A stretch of DNA of 64,000 bases, taken from contig NZ_JADDRL010000033.1 in assembly GCF_021538895.1 (NCBI RefSeq), positions 22,052 to 86,051 of the forward strand. The letters run 5' to 3'. The stretch comes from Streptomyces olivochromogenes. GTDB lineage: Bacteria > Actinomycetota > Actinomycetes > Streptomycetales > Streptomycetaceae. The notes below the pieces were generated by a model. The model saw only the letters and a program-made list of their open reading frames with translations. It did not search any database and had not been told where the DNA came from. Position 1 is the stretch's first letter; each line of letters starts with the position of its first letter. The position numbers were made by a program, and so were the translations under genes. Shown here one piece after another: positions 8,271 through 18,850 of this stretch.

Positions 8271-9491
8271 TCAGCCGACCCCGTCGAGCAGCAGTTTCGC
8301 GGCCACGAGCGCTCCGTCCGTGCGGATCGTGCCGGCCACGGCGATCGCTCGTGCGCGGGTTTGCGGGGTGAGGGCCGAACCGAGCGCGGCCGAGAGGGAC
8401 GCGAAGGTCGGAGTCGGGCCGGCGTGGGCCACGCCGATGCCCAACTCGGCCACCCGGTCGGCCCAGTAGGTCTGGTCCACCGCCTGCTGAGGCACCACCA
8501 CCTGAGGCGCACCGGCCCACGCGGCGGTCGTCGTGGTGCCCGCGCCGCCGTGGTGCACGACGGCGGCCACCCGGCGGAACAGCGCCTGGTGGTTGACCTC
8601 GCCGACGGCGAAGCAGTCGTCCCGGTCGTCGCTCAGGTCCAGGTCCGCCCATCCGCTGGAGACGAGCGCACGTCGGCCCTGTGCCCGGACCGCCTCGATG
8701 GCCGCATGGCCGGCGCCCCGCGAACCGTGCATCGGCATGCTGCCGAAGCCCACGTACACCGGTGGCGTGCCGGCCTCCAGGAACGCCGCCAAGTCGGCCG
8801 GGAGGGGGCGCTCGTCCGGGAGGAGCCACGCGCCGGTCTGCACGACGTCCAGGTCCGTCGGCTCGTGCCACGGACCCAGGAGCGGGTCCGTCGCCAGCCA
8901 CGGGCGCTCGGTGAAGGCGTGGTCGCGGACGTCGTCCACCGGTGGCAGGCCGTTCGACGCCCGCTGGGTGTTGAGGGCCTCGCCGAACAGCGCGTTCGCG
9001 CTCTGCGCGTCCAGGTCCCACAGCGCGAGGTTGTCGGTCACGTCCGGTGGGAAGGGGCGGCCCGGCCGCGGGTGCGGCGGGTGGTGCGGCGACGGCAGGG
9101 TGATCGGCTGGAAACTCGCGTACACATAGGGGACGTTCAGTTTCTCGGCCACCGACCGTGCGCCGGCAGCGGCCGGCAGCAGGCCCGACGCCAGGAGCAC
9201 ATCACAGCCCTCGGCCGCCGCGGCAACCGTGTCGAAATACGAGGCGATCAACGCGGCCGCACGCTGAGGCACACCCCCTGGCGACGGCGGCGTCGCCCCG
9301 GTCGTCAGCCGGCGCACCGACTGACCGACCGGCACCATCGGCACACCCACCCCGGCCAGCCGCTCCGCGAACTCCTCGTCCGGCGGCGCGCACACGCGCA
9401 CCTCCGCGCCGAGTTCCCGCAACCGCACCGCGAGGGCCACCAGCGGTTCGACGCCCCCACGCGAGTCATATCCCGTCAACAGCACACGCAC
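8271..9491 (-). CDS. GT1-family glycosyltransferase (macrolide-type, MGT-like)
   Basis: A 406-residue GT-B glycosyltransferase. The N-terminus (VRVLLTGYDSRGGVEPLVAL) is the classic GT1 start, with VRVCAPPDEEFAERLAGVGV in the acceptor half. The C-terminal donor half has the family signature VVHHGGAGTTTTAAWAGAP followed by PQQAVDQTYWADRV. These proteins move a sugar from a UDP- or TDP-donor to macrolides, polyketides or sterol-like acceptors, often for export or self-protection. The GTG at 9491 is taken as the start because the frame begins at the first fold strand; the longer open frame to 9773 is non-coding in character. No antibiotic cluster surrounds it. Confidence 0.9.
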   Translation of the reverse strand: MRVLLTGYDSRGGVEPLVALAVRLRELGAEVRVCAPPDEEFAERLAGVGVPMVPVGQSVRRLTTGATPPSPGGVPQRAAALIASYFDTVAAAAEGCDVLLASGLLPAAAGARSVAEKLNVPYVYASFQPITLPSPHHPPHPRPGRPFPPDVTDNLALWDLDAQSANALFGEALNTQRASNGLPPVDDVRDHAFTERPWLATDPLLGPWHEPTDLDVVQTGAWLLPDERPLPADLAAFLEAGTPPVYVGFGSMPMHGSRGAGHAAIEAVRAQGRRALVSSGWADLDLSDDRDDCFAVGEVNHQALFRRVAAVVHHGGAGTTTTAAWAGAPQVVVPQQAVDQTYWADRVAELGIGVAHAGPTPTFASLSAALGSALTPQTRARAIAVAGTIRTDGALVAAKLLLDGVG

Positions 9492-9771
9492 TTCGCGACT
9501 CCCACCACCACAGGTCCCGGCATTGCCCGGCAAGTCTTCGCTACGACCCGGATCTTGCCGCAAGCCCCCCGGTGCGCTATACGTTGAGGGCGGGAAGGGG
9601 TGAGTACGCTCCTTCCCCTTCTTTATGGGTTGTTGTGGCGACCGACCGACTCCGGTGGATCCGTTGAGTCGTAAATAAGTGAAAGAGGAAACAGCGGGTG
9701 CCTGCCGCGTTCCCGTCAATTTTCCGATATCTCCCCTTATGGGATCCGATATTCCTCGATAGAGTGGTCGC
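9492..9771. promoter_or_regulatory. AT-richer promoter region of the LysM gene
   Basis: This stretch is less GC-rich than its surroundings. GGGAAGG (9592-9598) and CCTTCCC (9611-9617) form a small hairpin. CCGATAT is repeated at 9724-9730 and 9746-9752, a 22-bp period, and TAGAGT (9760-9765) is a good -10 only six bases before the ATG at 9772. No ribosome-binding site is present, so the LysM transcript is probably leaderless. Confidence 0.5.
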
Positions 9772-10212
9772 ATGGATACGTCAACGCTGTATTACACGGT
9801 GAGAACTGGCGACACTCTCTCCAAGATTGCAGCCAGGATCCATGTGACACTGGCGCAGCTCCTGGAGTGGAACCCCGAGATCACCGACCCGAACATCATT
9901 CGCCTCGGACAGCGGATCCGTGTCTCCCCGCCGGAAGGGGTACCGATCCCGGACCAGGAGTTCGAGCCTTTCCCGGGCGCGGACTTCTTCCAGTCGGCGA
10001 CGGTCAGCCCGATCATCGAGGTCATGGGCTATCGCCTGATCGACGAGGGCTGCTCCGTGTACCCCGGCGAGCCGGACGCCCAGTGGAGCGACGCGGACCG
10101 CGCGTCGTACGCCAAATGGCAGCGCAAACTCGGTTTCAGCGGAGCGGACGCGGACGGTATTCCGGGAAAGAACACCTGGGACAAGCTCCACGTGCCCGTC
10201 GTGTTCGAGTGA
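9772..10212 (+). CDS. LysM domain protein with C-terminal peptidoglycan-hydrolase-associated domain
   Basis: A 146-residue protein. Residues about 7-51 are a LysM repeat (YTVRTGDTLSKIAARI, NPEI, IRLGQRIRV), which binds peptidoglycan or chitin-like glycans. The C-terminal 80 residues (GYRLIDEGCSVYPG ... YAKWQRKLGFSG ... DGIPGKNTWDKL) match the small domain that follows catalytic domains in streptomycete cell-wall hydrolases and resembles a peptidoglycan-binding fold. No signal peptide and no catalytic domain are seen, which is odd for a wall-binding protein; it may be released or exported non-classically. A leaderless start is likely. Confidence 0.82.
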   Translation: MDTSTLYYTVRTGDTLSKIAARIHVTLAQLLEWNPEITDPNIIRLGQRIRVSPPEGVPIPDQEFEPFPGADFFQSATVSPIIEVMGYRLIDEGCSVYPGEPDAQWSDADRASYAKWQRKLGFSGADADGIPGKNTWDKLHVPVVFE

Positions 10213-10219
10213 TTGCCAC

Positions 10220-10247
10220 CCCGGGCGGCGGATGTCCGCCGCCCGGG
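10220..10247. terminator. bidirectional terminator hairpin
   Basis: CCCGGGCGGCGGA (10220-10232) pairs perfectly with TCCGCCGCCCGGG (10235-10247). It sits between the converging LysM and VOC genes and probably ends both transcripts. Confidence 0.8.
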
Positions 10248-10256
10248 ACTTGATGG

Positions 10257-10682
10257 TCAGGACGCGTTGTATTCGCTGACGACGTCCACGACCCAGGTGA
10301 CACCGAAACGGTCCCTCAGCATTCCGTAGAGCGGCGCCCACTGAGCGGGCTCCAACGGCCGCAGGACGGTGGCGTCTTCGGACAGCTTCTTCCAATACGC
10401 CGTGACCTCCTCGGCCGTTTCGCCGCGGAGTGAAACGAAGAACGCGTTCTCGCCCTGGCTCCACGGCATGCGCGAGGGCACGTCGTAGGCCATGACGCGA
10501 AATCCGCTGTCGGCGGCCACCTGGCCCCACATCACCTGGTCCGCCTCGGACGGCTCCTGGACGTTTCCGGCGTCCTTGTAGGTGACCATGACCAGGTCCC
10601 CGCCGAACACGGACCGGTAGAACGTGAGCGCCGCGCGGGCGTCACCTCGGAAGTTCAGGTGGGTCACAGCACTGACGGACAT
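10257..10682 (-). CDS. VOC family protein (PhnB-like)
   Basis: A 141-residue vicinal-oxygen-chelate fold protein of the PhnB/DUF1428-like group: THLNFRGDARAALTFYRSVFGG at the N-terminus with the usual beta-alpha-beta module, VMAYDVPSRMPWSQGENAFF in the middle, and FGVTWVVDV at the end. Members include glyoxalase-like and antibiotic-sequestering proteins; the metal ligands cannot be assigned with confidence. It is divergent from a WYL-type regulator (start 10812), which suggests control by that regulator. Confidence 0.88.
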   Translation of the reverse strand: MSVSAVTHLNFRGDARAALTFYRSVFGGDLVMVTYKDAGNVQEPSEADQVMWGQVAADSGFRVMAYDVPSRMPWSQGENAFFVSLRGETAEEVTAYWKKLSEDATVLRPLEPAQWAPLYGMLRDRFGVTWVVDVVSEYNAS

Positions 10683-10811
10683 GATGGGCTCCTTGCCATT
10701 CGACCTATTTTCCGATCTCCGCGGTCCTGCTCGCGCGCAGCCCCGCTCGATGACGACAGTTCCAGGAGAAGCGGCCAGGATGTGGCCGCTTCTTGCGGCA
10801 CCATCGGCAGC

Positions 10812-11831
10812 ATGCAGAAGACCTCAGCGCGACTGCTGTCGCTGCTCTCGCTGCTCCAGTCGCGCCGGGACTGGCCGGGAGCCCTGCTGGCCGAGCGGCT
10901 GGGCATCAGTGCGCGCACCGTGCGCCGCGATGTCGACCGCCTGCGCGAGCTCGGCTACCCCGTCGTGGCGGTCAAGGGCCCCGACGGCGGGTATCGGCTG
11001 GACGCCGGTACGGAGCTGCCGCCGTTGCTGTTCGACGACGAGCAGGCCGTCGCCCTCGCCGTGGCGCTCCGGATCGCCGCCACCACCGGCGCTGGCATCG
11101 AGGACGGCGCGGTGCGCGCGCTGAACACCGTCCGGCAGGTCATGCCCGCCCGGCTGCGCCACCGCGTCGACACCCTCCACGTCACCGCCGTCGAGCGGCC
11201 CACGACCCGGCCGAACCCGCAGGTCGACAGCGGCGTGCTCATGGCGCTCACCGCCGCCGTGCACGCCTGCGAGGTGCTGCGCTTCGACTACGCCCCCGCG
11301 TCACCATCGGGAGACGGCCAGGGGGGCACCATGGCTCCGCCGCGCCGGGTGCAGCCGCACCACCTCGTCACCTGGGGCGCGCGCTGGTACCTCGTCGCCT
11401 GGGATCTCGACCGCGAGGACTGGCGGACCTTCCGCGCGGACCGGATCACCCCGCGCACGCCGACGGGGCCCCGCTTCGCCCCGCGCGAACTGCCCGGAGG
11501 CGACGTGGCCGCCTTCGTCGCCGACAGGTTTCAGGGCTCCGCCGGCTCGGGCACCTGGCCCTGCCGCGGCGAGGTGATCCTCCACCTGCCCGCCGCCGTC
11601 GTGTCCCCGTACACGCATGACGGAGTCGTCGAGGAACTCGGCCCGGACCGCTGCCGGTTGCTGCTGGGCTCCTGGTCCTGGGCCGGCCTGGCCGCCGCCA
11701 TCGGCAGGTTCGACGCCGACATCGAGGTCGTGGGCCCGGCCGAACTCAAGGACGCCTTCGCGGTCCTGGCCCGCCGCTACGCCAGGGCAGCGGCCGACGC
11801 GGGAGCCGGCACCGCGCCCCCGATGCCGTGA
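10812..11831 (+). CDS. YafY-type HTH/WYL-domain transcriptional regulator
   Basis: A 339-residue regulator with an N-terminal DeoR-type helix-turn-helix (LAERLGISARTVRRDVDRLR, residues about 25-44), a central linker, and a C-terminal WYL domain that often senses small ligands or nucleic acids (TWGARWYLVAWDLDREDWRTFRADRI). Such proteins usually control a neighbouring gene; the divergent VOC gene at 10682 is the best candidate, with the following VOC/PPOX pair a second possibility. The ATG at 10812 is chosen because it starts just before the HTH; the open frame upstream lies in the intergenic promoter. Confidence 0.9.
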   Translation: MQKTSARLLSLLSLLQSRRDWPGALLAERLGISARTVRRDVDRLRELGYPVVAVKGPDGGYRLDAGTELPPLLFDDEQAVALAVALRIAATTGAGIEDGAVRALNTVRQVMPARLRHRVDTLHVTAVERPTTRPNPQVDSGVLMALTAAVHACEVLRFDYAPASPSGDGQGGTMAPPRRVQPHHLVTWGARWYLVAWDLDREDWRTFRADRITPRTPTGPRFAPRELPGGDVAAFVADRFQGSAGSGTWPCRGEVILHLPAAVVSPYTHDGVVEELGPDRCRLLLGSWSWAGLAAAIGRFDADIEVVGPAELKDAFAVLARRYARAAADAGAGTAPPMP

Positions 11832-11860
11832 GTCGGCCCCGCCGGAAGCCCCACCGTGCT

Positions 11861-11905
11861 GATCAGCACGACCGATCAGCACGACCGATCAGCGCGACCG
11901 ATCAG
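11861..11905. repeat. 13-bp tandem repeat, about 3.5 copies
   Basis: GATCAGCACGACC is repeated at 11861-11873, 11874-11886 and (with one change) 11887-11899, followed by a partial GATCAG at 11900-11905. It lies about 45 bp upstream of the VOC gene and overlaps its promoter region. It could be a slippage product or an array of weak binding sites. Confidence 0.85.
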
Positions 11906-11950
11906 GAATGGAGAAGCGCCGGTCACAGGGCCGCGGCTAGCGTGACGGCC

Positions 11951-12357
<407 letters not shown>

Positions 12358-12361
<4 letters not shown>

Positions 12362-12810
12362 GTGGGGACCCGCGCCCCGGCGCCCAGCGGCGTCGTGACA
12401 CCGAGTACCGGCTCCGCCACGACGTGGACATCTGGGTGGCCAGCGCCTCGGCGGACGGTGTGCCCCACCTGGTGCCGCTCTCCTTCGACTGGGACGGCGA
12501 GGCGCTGCTGATGGCCACGCCCACCAACAGCGTGACCGGCAGGAACCTGGCTGTGAGCCGGTCCGTCCGGCTGGGCCTCGGCCCCACCCGCGACGTGACC
12601 ATGATCGAGGGTGAGGTCGAGGTCTTCGAGATCGACGGGCTGCCGAAGGAGCGCATCGACCTGTTCGTCGAGGGCGCCGACTTCGATCCGCGCCTGCCGG
12701 CCGCGCCGTACCGCTGGTTCCGCGTCACCCCACGCCGTATCCAGTCCTGGCGCGAGGTGAACGAGCTGACCGGCCGCGAGCTGATGCGCGACGGTGATTG
12801 GCTGGTCTGA
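12358..12810 (+). CDS. Pyridoxamine 5'-phosphate oxidase-fold protein
   Basis: A 150-residue PNPOx-like split-barrel protein. The sequence DVDIWVASASADGVPHLVPLSF is the usual first two strands, followed by LLMATPTNSVTGRNLAVSRSVRLGL and a C-terminal YRWFRVTPRRIQSWREV. In actinomycetes this group binds F420, FMN or heme; the present sequence does not decide which. It is translationally coupled (ATGA) to the VOC gene, so the two may handle the same small molecule. Confidence 0.85.
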
Positions 12811-12961
12811 CGCCTCGGGCGGGTGCGGAAGGCAGCCGGTGGCTGTTCCCGCGACCCCGCCACCCCCGGAGAACCGAACGTTACGCTCGAAGCCGCCCAG
12901 ATCGAGCCAGCTGACGCCGACGGAGACCGCGCACGCGGCCCGCCCGAAAGATGGAGACACG

Positions 12962-15352
<2,391 letters not shown>

Positions 15353-15371
15353 CCGGGCCGGCACGAACACC

Positions 15372-15407
15372 GGGGACGGGTTCCGGCGGCTGCCGGAACC
15401 CGTCCCC
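15372..15407 (+). terminator. strong factor-independent terminator after the UvrA-like gene
   Basis: GGGGACGGGTTCCGGC (15372-15387) and its exact complement (15392-15407) form a 16-bp stem with a GGCT loop. It begins 20 bp after the UvrA stop. Immediately downstream is an imperfect 22-bp direct duplication containing CCATGTCCGA. Confidence 0.9.
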
Positions 15408-15466
15408 TTCCATGTCCGAAGGGGACGGCTCCATGTCCGAGGGAGACGGCTCGGTCAACGATTGCC

Positions 15467-15495
15467 TTGACAACTATTGTCGCGGCAACGAAGAT
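15467..15495 (+). promoter_or_regulatory. MarR promoter with operator dyad over the -35
   Basis: TTGACA (15467-15472), 17 bp, then GAAGAT (15490-15495) form the promoter. The perfect dyad GACAA-CTA-TTGTC (15469-15481) covers the -35 and resembles MarR/OhrR-type operators. The predicted transcription start falls close to the GTG at 15502, so a leaderless, autoregulated message is likely. Confidence 0.65.
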
Positions 15496-15501
15496 GGATG
15501 T

Positions 15502-15954
15502 GTGAGTACGACAAGCGGGCTGCACGACCACCTCGGATACTGGCTCCGACGCCTGTCCGACGAGGTCCACAGCCGGTTCGAGGCAGAGCTGGACCGGCAC
15601 GGCGTGACCGTCTCCCAGTGGGGAGTGATGGTCGGCGTCTTCCACGGACACGGCACCACCAAGGCCGTGGCCGCCCACATGGACATCGACCCCGGAGCCG
15701 TCTCCCGGCTGGTCGACCGTCTCATGGCCAAGGGCCTGATCCGGCGCGAGCCGGACCCCGCCTCCCGGCGGATCGTCCGGCTCGTCCTGACCGACGAGGG
15801 CCAGGCCCTCGTGCCGCTCCTGGCCGAGATCGCCGACCGCAACGACGCCCACTACTTCGGCTCGCTCGACGCGGCCCAGCGTCAGCAACTGGAGGCGTGG
15901 ATCAGGCGCCTGGTGGGCGAAGTCCATCCCGCACCCGAGGACGACAACTCCTAG
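15502..15954 (+). CDS. MarR family transcriptional regulator
   Basis: A 150-residue MarR-type winged helix. LHDHLGYWLRRLSDEVHSRFEAEL forms the first dimerisation helix; VTVSQWGVMVGVFHGHGTTKAVAAHMDIDPGAVSRLVDRL carries the HTH, and RREPDPASRRIVRLVLTDEG is the wing. No conserved N-terminal redox Cys is obvious, so it is more MarR than OhrR. The GTG start is chosen because the longer frame runs through the promoter and operator. An SRPBCC-fold gene follows after 28 bp and is probably in the same transcript. Confidence 0.9.
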   Translation: MSTTSGLHDHLGYWLRRLSDEVHSRFEAELDRHGVTVSQWGVMVGVFHGHGTTKAVAAHMDIDPGAVSRLVDRLMAKGLIRREPDPASRRIVRLVLTDEGQALVPLLAEIADRNDAHYFGSLDAAQRQQLEAWIRRLVGEVHPAPEDDNS

Positions 15955-15982
15955 ACGACACACCTGGAAGAAGAAGCGCGCC

Positions 15983-16393
15983 ATGAGCACCGCCCTCTCC
16001 ATCACCAAGACCGTCAGCATCGACCGCCCCTTCGCGGATGTGTACGCCTTCCTGGCCGACCCCGCGAACTGGTCCAAGTGGGCCGTGGTCAACATCCGAT
16101 CGATCGAGCCCACGGCCGACCCCGACTGGTGGCAGATGTCCACCCCCGTGGGTCCGGCCAGGCTGCGCTTGCACGCCGACGCCGAACTCGGCGTCCTCGA
16201 CCACGACTACGTCGACGACACCGCCTCCTGGCGGGTCCCGGCCCGCGTGGTGCCCAACGGCGACGGCGCCGAATTCATGATGACCTTCTATCAACCACCC
16301 ACCCTCGGCCGAGAGTTCTTCGTGCAGCAGGTCGACCTCGTCGACACCGAGCTGGCCACGCTCAAGAGGATCCTCGAATCCGGCCGGGCGTGA
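15983..16393 (+). CDS. SRPBCC (START/polyketide-cyclase-like) family protein
   Basis: A 136-residue helix-grip protein. The start (ALSITKTVSIDRPFADVYAFLADPANWSKWA) is the standard SRPBCC opening, and the C-terminal helix (QQVDLVDTELATLKRILESG) closes the cavity. The family binds hydrophobic ligands or acts in cyclase/hydrolase reactions. It sits 28 bp downstream of the MarR gene with a GGAAGAAGAA ribosome-binding site, so it may be the MarR target. Substrate not predictable. Confidence 0.87.
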   Translation: MSTALSITKTVSIDRPFADVYAFLADPANWSKWAVVNIRSIEPTADPDWWQMSTPVGPARLRLHADAELGVLDHDYVDDTASWRVPARVVPNGDGAEFMMTFYQPPTLGREFFVQQVDLVDTELATLKRILESGRA

Positions 16394-16523
16394 CTCCGTC
16401 CTGTCGACGCAGTGTCAAATGCTGGCCAGAGATGGAGGATTGACGGCCTGTTGGGCGAGGTGCTTCACTGAACGGGCGTGGCTGAGCCACTCACCCACTG
16501 ACCAGCCCCTCTGGAGACCGTCC

Positions 16524-17258
16524 GTGGCCGTCGAAAGCATTCCCCGTCAGTCCGTGGTCGATGTGCTGGAGGCCCGGCTGCGTGACGACATTCTGCGGGG
16601 TGAGCACCAACCCGGCACCCTGCTGCCTCCCGAGCGTGAGCTCGCCGCAGGGTACGGAGTCACCCGCACCACCCTCAAGCACGCCCTGACCCGCCTTGAG
16701 CAGGCGGGGCTGCTCAGTACACGGCACGGCATCGGTACCCGCGTGATCGACTTCCTGCGGCTCGGCGGGGCCGAGTTGCTGCCGATGCTGGCCTCCCAGG
16801 ACTCGTCCTGGCTCAAGGAGGTCTTCGAGGCGCGACGGCATATCGGGACCCTCATCGCCGGTCGCGCGGCCGCACGGCGCACGGTCAAGCAGTCCCGCCG
16901 CCTTCAGGAACTGCTGGAGGCGGTGGCCGAGGCCCCGGATGCCGACGCGACCCAGCTCGCCGATGTGGAGGTTCACCGGGAGTTGGCGCGGGCCACGGGC
17001 AACCGGGTCTATCTGCTGCTCACGAACACGCTGTTCAACGCGTATCTGCCGGTGCGACTGGCGCTCCAGGCCCCGTTCGAGGACCCTGCCAAGGCCGCCG
17101 GACGACTGGCGCCGGTGGTGCAGGCGGTGGTCGAAGGCCGCGTCGAGGGGGCGCAGAGCGCGGCCGAGAAGTATCTGCGCGGCACCGAGAAGCTCATGCT
17201 GGGTTCGCTCGGCCCCGGCCGGTCGCGGTCCGGGGGCAAGAGCACCGGATCGGGGTGA
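16524..17258 (+). CDS. FadR/GntR family transcriptional regulator
   Basis: A 244-residue GntR regulator. Residues about 8-75 are the winged HTH (LRDDILRGEHQPGTLLPPERELAAGYGVTRTTLKHALTRLEQAG), and the rest is an FCD-type helical ligand-binding domain with VEVHRELARATGNRV (Asp/Glu-His metal-ligand pattern). FadR-type members respond to organic acids or acyl-CoAs. The GTG at 16524 has TGGAGA seven bases upstream. No metabolic operon adjoins it, so its target is unclear. Confidence 0.9.
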   Translation: MAVESIPRQSVVDVLEARLRDDILRGEHQPGTLLPPERELAAGYGVTRTTLKHALTRLEQAGLLSTRHGIGTRVIDFLRLGGAELLPMLASQDSSWLKEVFEARRHIGTLIAGRAAARRTVKQSRRLQELLEAVAEAPDADATQLADVEVHRELARATGNRVYLLLTNTLFNAYLPVRLALQAPFEDPAKAAGRLAPVVQAVVEGRVEGAQSAAEKYLRGTEKLMLGSLGPGRSRSGGKSTGSG

Positions 17259-17631
17259 ACGGGGCCGGTTGCCGGGGCCGGTAGCCCCGGAGGGGCTCGG
17301 CGCGGTGCGGCCGGCTCCGGCGCGCGAGCGGAAAGGCACCTGCCGTGGTTCGGCCGACTCCGAGTCGGCCGAACCCGGTTCCGTACGCCGGAGTTCGCAC
17401 CACGCACCCATCGCGGTACGTCCAACTTCATGTCTCCAGGCCAGTGTTGGCAGAAATCTACGCGCGTCCATCAGTCGATTGACTTGTCATGGACGCAACA
17501 CAATTGTCCGCCGGGTGTGATGCCGGGCGGAGGCACGATCCCGAGCGGTCCGCACCGCGAGGGACCCTCGCTCCTTTCACCGTCGCACCGCCAACCCCGG
17601 TGCATCAGTGCTCGATCACAGGAGGATCCCC
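17259..17631. other. intergenic region with two hairpins and a likely promoter
   Basis: CCGGGGC (17272-17278) / GCCCCGG (17284-17290) is a small hairpin after the GntR stop. A striking 29-bp perfect palindrome, arms GGTTCGGCCGACTC at 17347-17360 and 17362-17375, follows and is probably the terminator or a protein site. Around 17479 is TTGACT, within an inverted repeat GTCCAT/ATGGAC, a plausible promoter for the secreted protein, whose ribosome-binding site AGGAGG is at 17620-17625. No gene is seen. Confidence 0.6.
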
Positions 17632-18789
17632 GTGAGCACAGCGAGAAAGAGACGCAACGCCACCCTCATCGGCGCGACGCTGGCGGCCCTCGCCATCGGG
17701 ACGCTCCAGCCGACCGCGGCCGCCTCGGCGGCGCCGATGTCCGAGGCCAAGACGTCCGCCTCCCGGCAGTCCCCGGTGTTCGGCGTCGAGGAGGGCATCG
17801 CCCGCACCGTGGCCTCCTCTCTGCTGTCTCAGCAGTGGCGGGAGCAGGTCAGGGAGGCCGTCCTCAAGAGGGGCGAAGTGGACCTGCACGCCCTGACCGG
17901 CAAGGCTGCCGACACAGCGGGCACGGGGCTCAAGTCCGCGGTCGCCGGCGCCGACCAGCGCATCCTCTCCCTCAAGGGGCTTCCGGCGCGGACCGGCTCC
18001 ATGCTGCGCATACGCCTGGGCGCGCAGTCCATGCGCCCGCACCTCACCGCCGCGAGCGCCCCCTGGGTCGCCGTCGCCGCCACGGACGACCACGCCAAGA
18101 CCCTCACGGCCTACGACAGCCAGGGCCGGCGCCACACCATCGACACGAGCAAGGTGCCGGACCGGCCCCTGTACATCGTCGACATCGACGTCTCCAAGGC
18201 CCACCGGGCAGGGCTCGCGTTGCTGCACAAGGAGCTGGTCGCCAAGGGGCTCAGCAAGCCCCAGACGCGGTCCGGCGCCCTGAACACCACGGCCGCGGCG
18301 GGCTGGTGGGCCACCAAGGTCGACGCGATCGAGGTACGGGACGACGAGGAGCCCTGGTTCAAGGGCGCGGCCGAGATGTTCTCCCTCGTGACCGGCTTCG
18401 GTCTCGACGGCAAGGCCCGCGTCGACTCGGTCGACATGCCGTACCTGGACTACGACAACACCGTCTACTACCCCAACCAGATCCTGGTCAACTGGTCCAA
18501 CTACAAGTACAACCTCGCCGACGTCGTCATGATGGAGGACGACGACGGCACCAACTACAAGGCCCTCGCCCAGGCGATCACCACGGCCCTGCTCACCATC
18601 ACGGACCAGGGAACCTACATCCCGCTGGTGAACGCGGTACTGAGCGCGATGCCCGACTCCTGGTTCACCGACGACCCGGACTACGTCGAGTCCTGGTACA
18701 CCCTCGCCCGCACCTCCTCGGGCCGCCTCAACGGCGCGAGGGGCAACGGCTGGATGACCGTCGAGCCGTACTTCGTCGAGCAGTTCTGA
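17632..18789 (+). CDS. Secreted protein, possibly DUF3103-like
   Basis: A 385-residue exported protein. The N-terminus VSTARKRRNATLIGATLAALAIGTLQPTAAASAAP is summarised as a basic n-region, an alanine/leucine core and a likely cleavage near ASAAP (about residues 31-35). The mature part has no membrane segment and contains IEVRDDEEPWFKGAAEMFSL, a tyrosine-rich strand region (LDYDNTVYYPNQILVNWSNY) and an acidic DDDGTNYK loop suggestive of metal binding. It resembles proteins annotated as DUF3103, a family without known function; this match is from memory of the motif and is tentative. Strong AGGAGG site and a following terminator mark it as a monocistronic gene. Confidence 0.8.
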   Translation: MSTARKRRNATLIGATLAALAIGTLQPTAAASAAPMSEAKTSASRQSPVFGVEEGIARTVASSLLSQQWREQVREAVLKRGEVDLHALTGKAADTAGTGLKSAVAGADQRILSLKGLPARTGSMLRIRLGAQSMRPHLTAASAPWVAVAATDDHAKTLTAYDSQGRRHTIDTSKVPDRPLYIVDIDVSKAHRAGLALLHKELVAKGLSKPQTRSGALNTTAAAGWWATKVDAIEVRDDEEPWFKGAAEMFSLVTGFGLDGKARVDSVDMPYLDYDNTVYYPNQILVNWSNYKYNLADVVMMEDDDGTNYKALAQAITTALLTITDQGTYIPLVNAVLSAMPDSWFTDDPDYVESWYTLARTSSGRLNGARGNGWMTVEPYFVEQF

Positions 18790-18801
18790 TCCGCGGAGCC
18801 G

Positions 18802-18841
18802 GTCCGGTCGACCAGCCGATCACACGGCTGGTCGACCGGAC
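18802..18841. terminator. bidirectional terminator, 16-bp perfect stem
   Basis: GTCCGGTCGACCAGCC (18802-18817) pairs exactly with 18826-18841 around an 8-base loop. It separates the converging secreted-protein and NmrA-like genes and likely ends both. Confidence 0.88.
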
Positions 18842-18850
18842 GGTGTGTGT

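Noticed and set aside
7897..9021. Minus-strand frame overlapping the small 8038 gene and the glycosyltransferase
   Set aside because: The glycosyltransferase frame (8271-9491) has the family motifs; this frame is Arg/Gly-rich and lacks domains.
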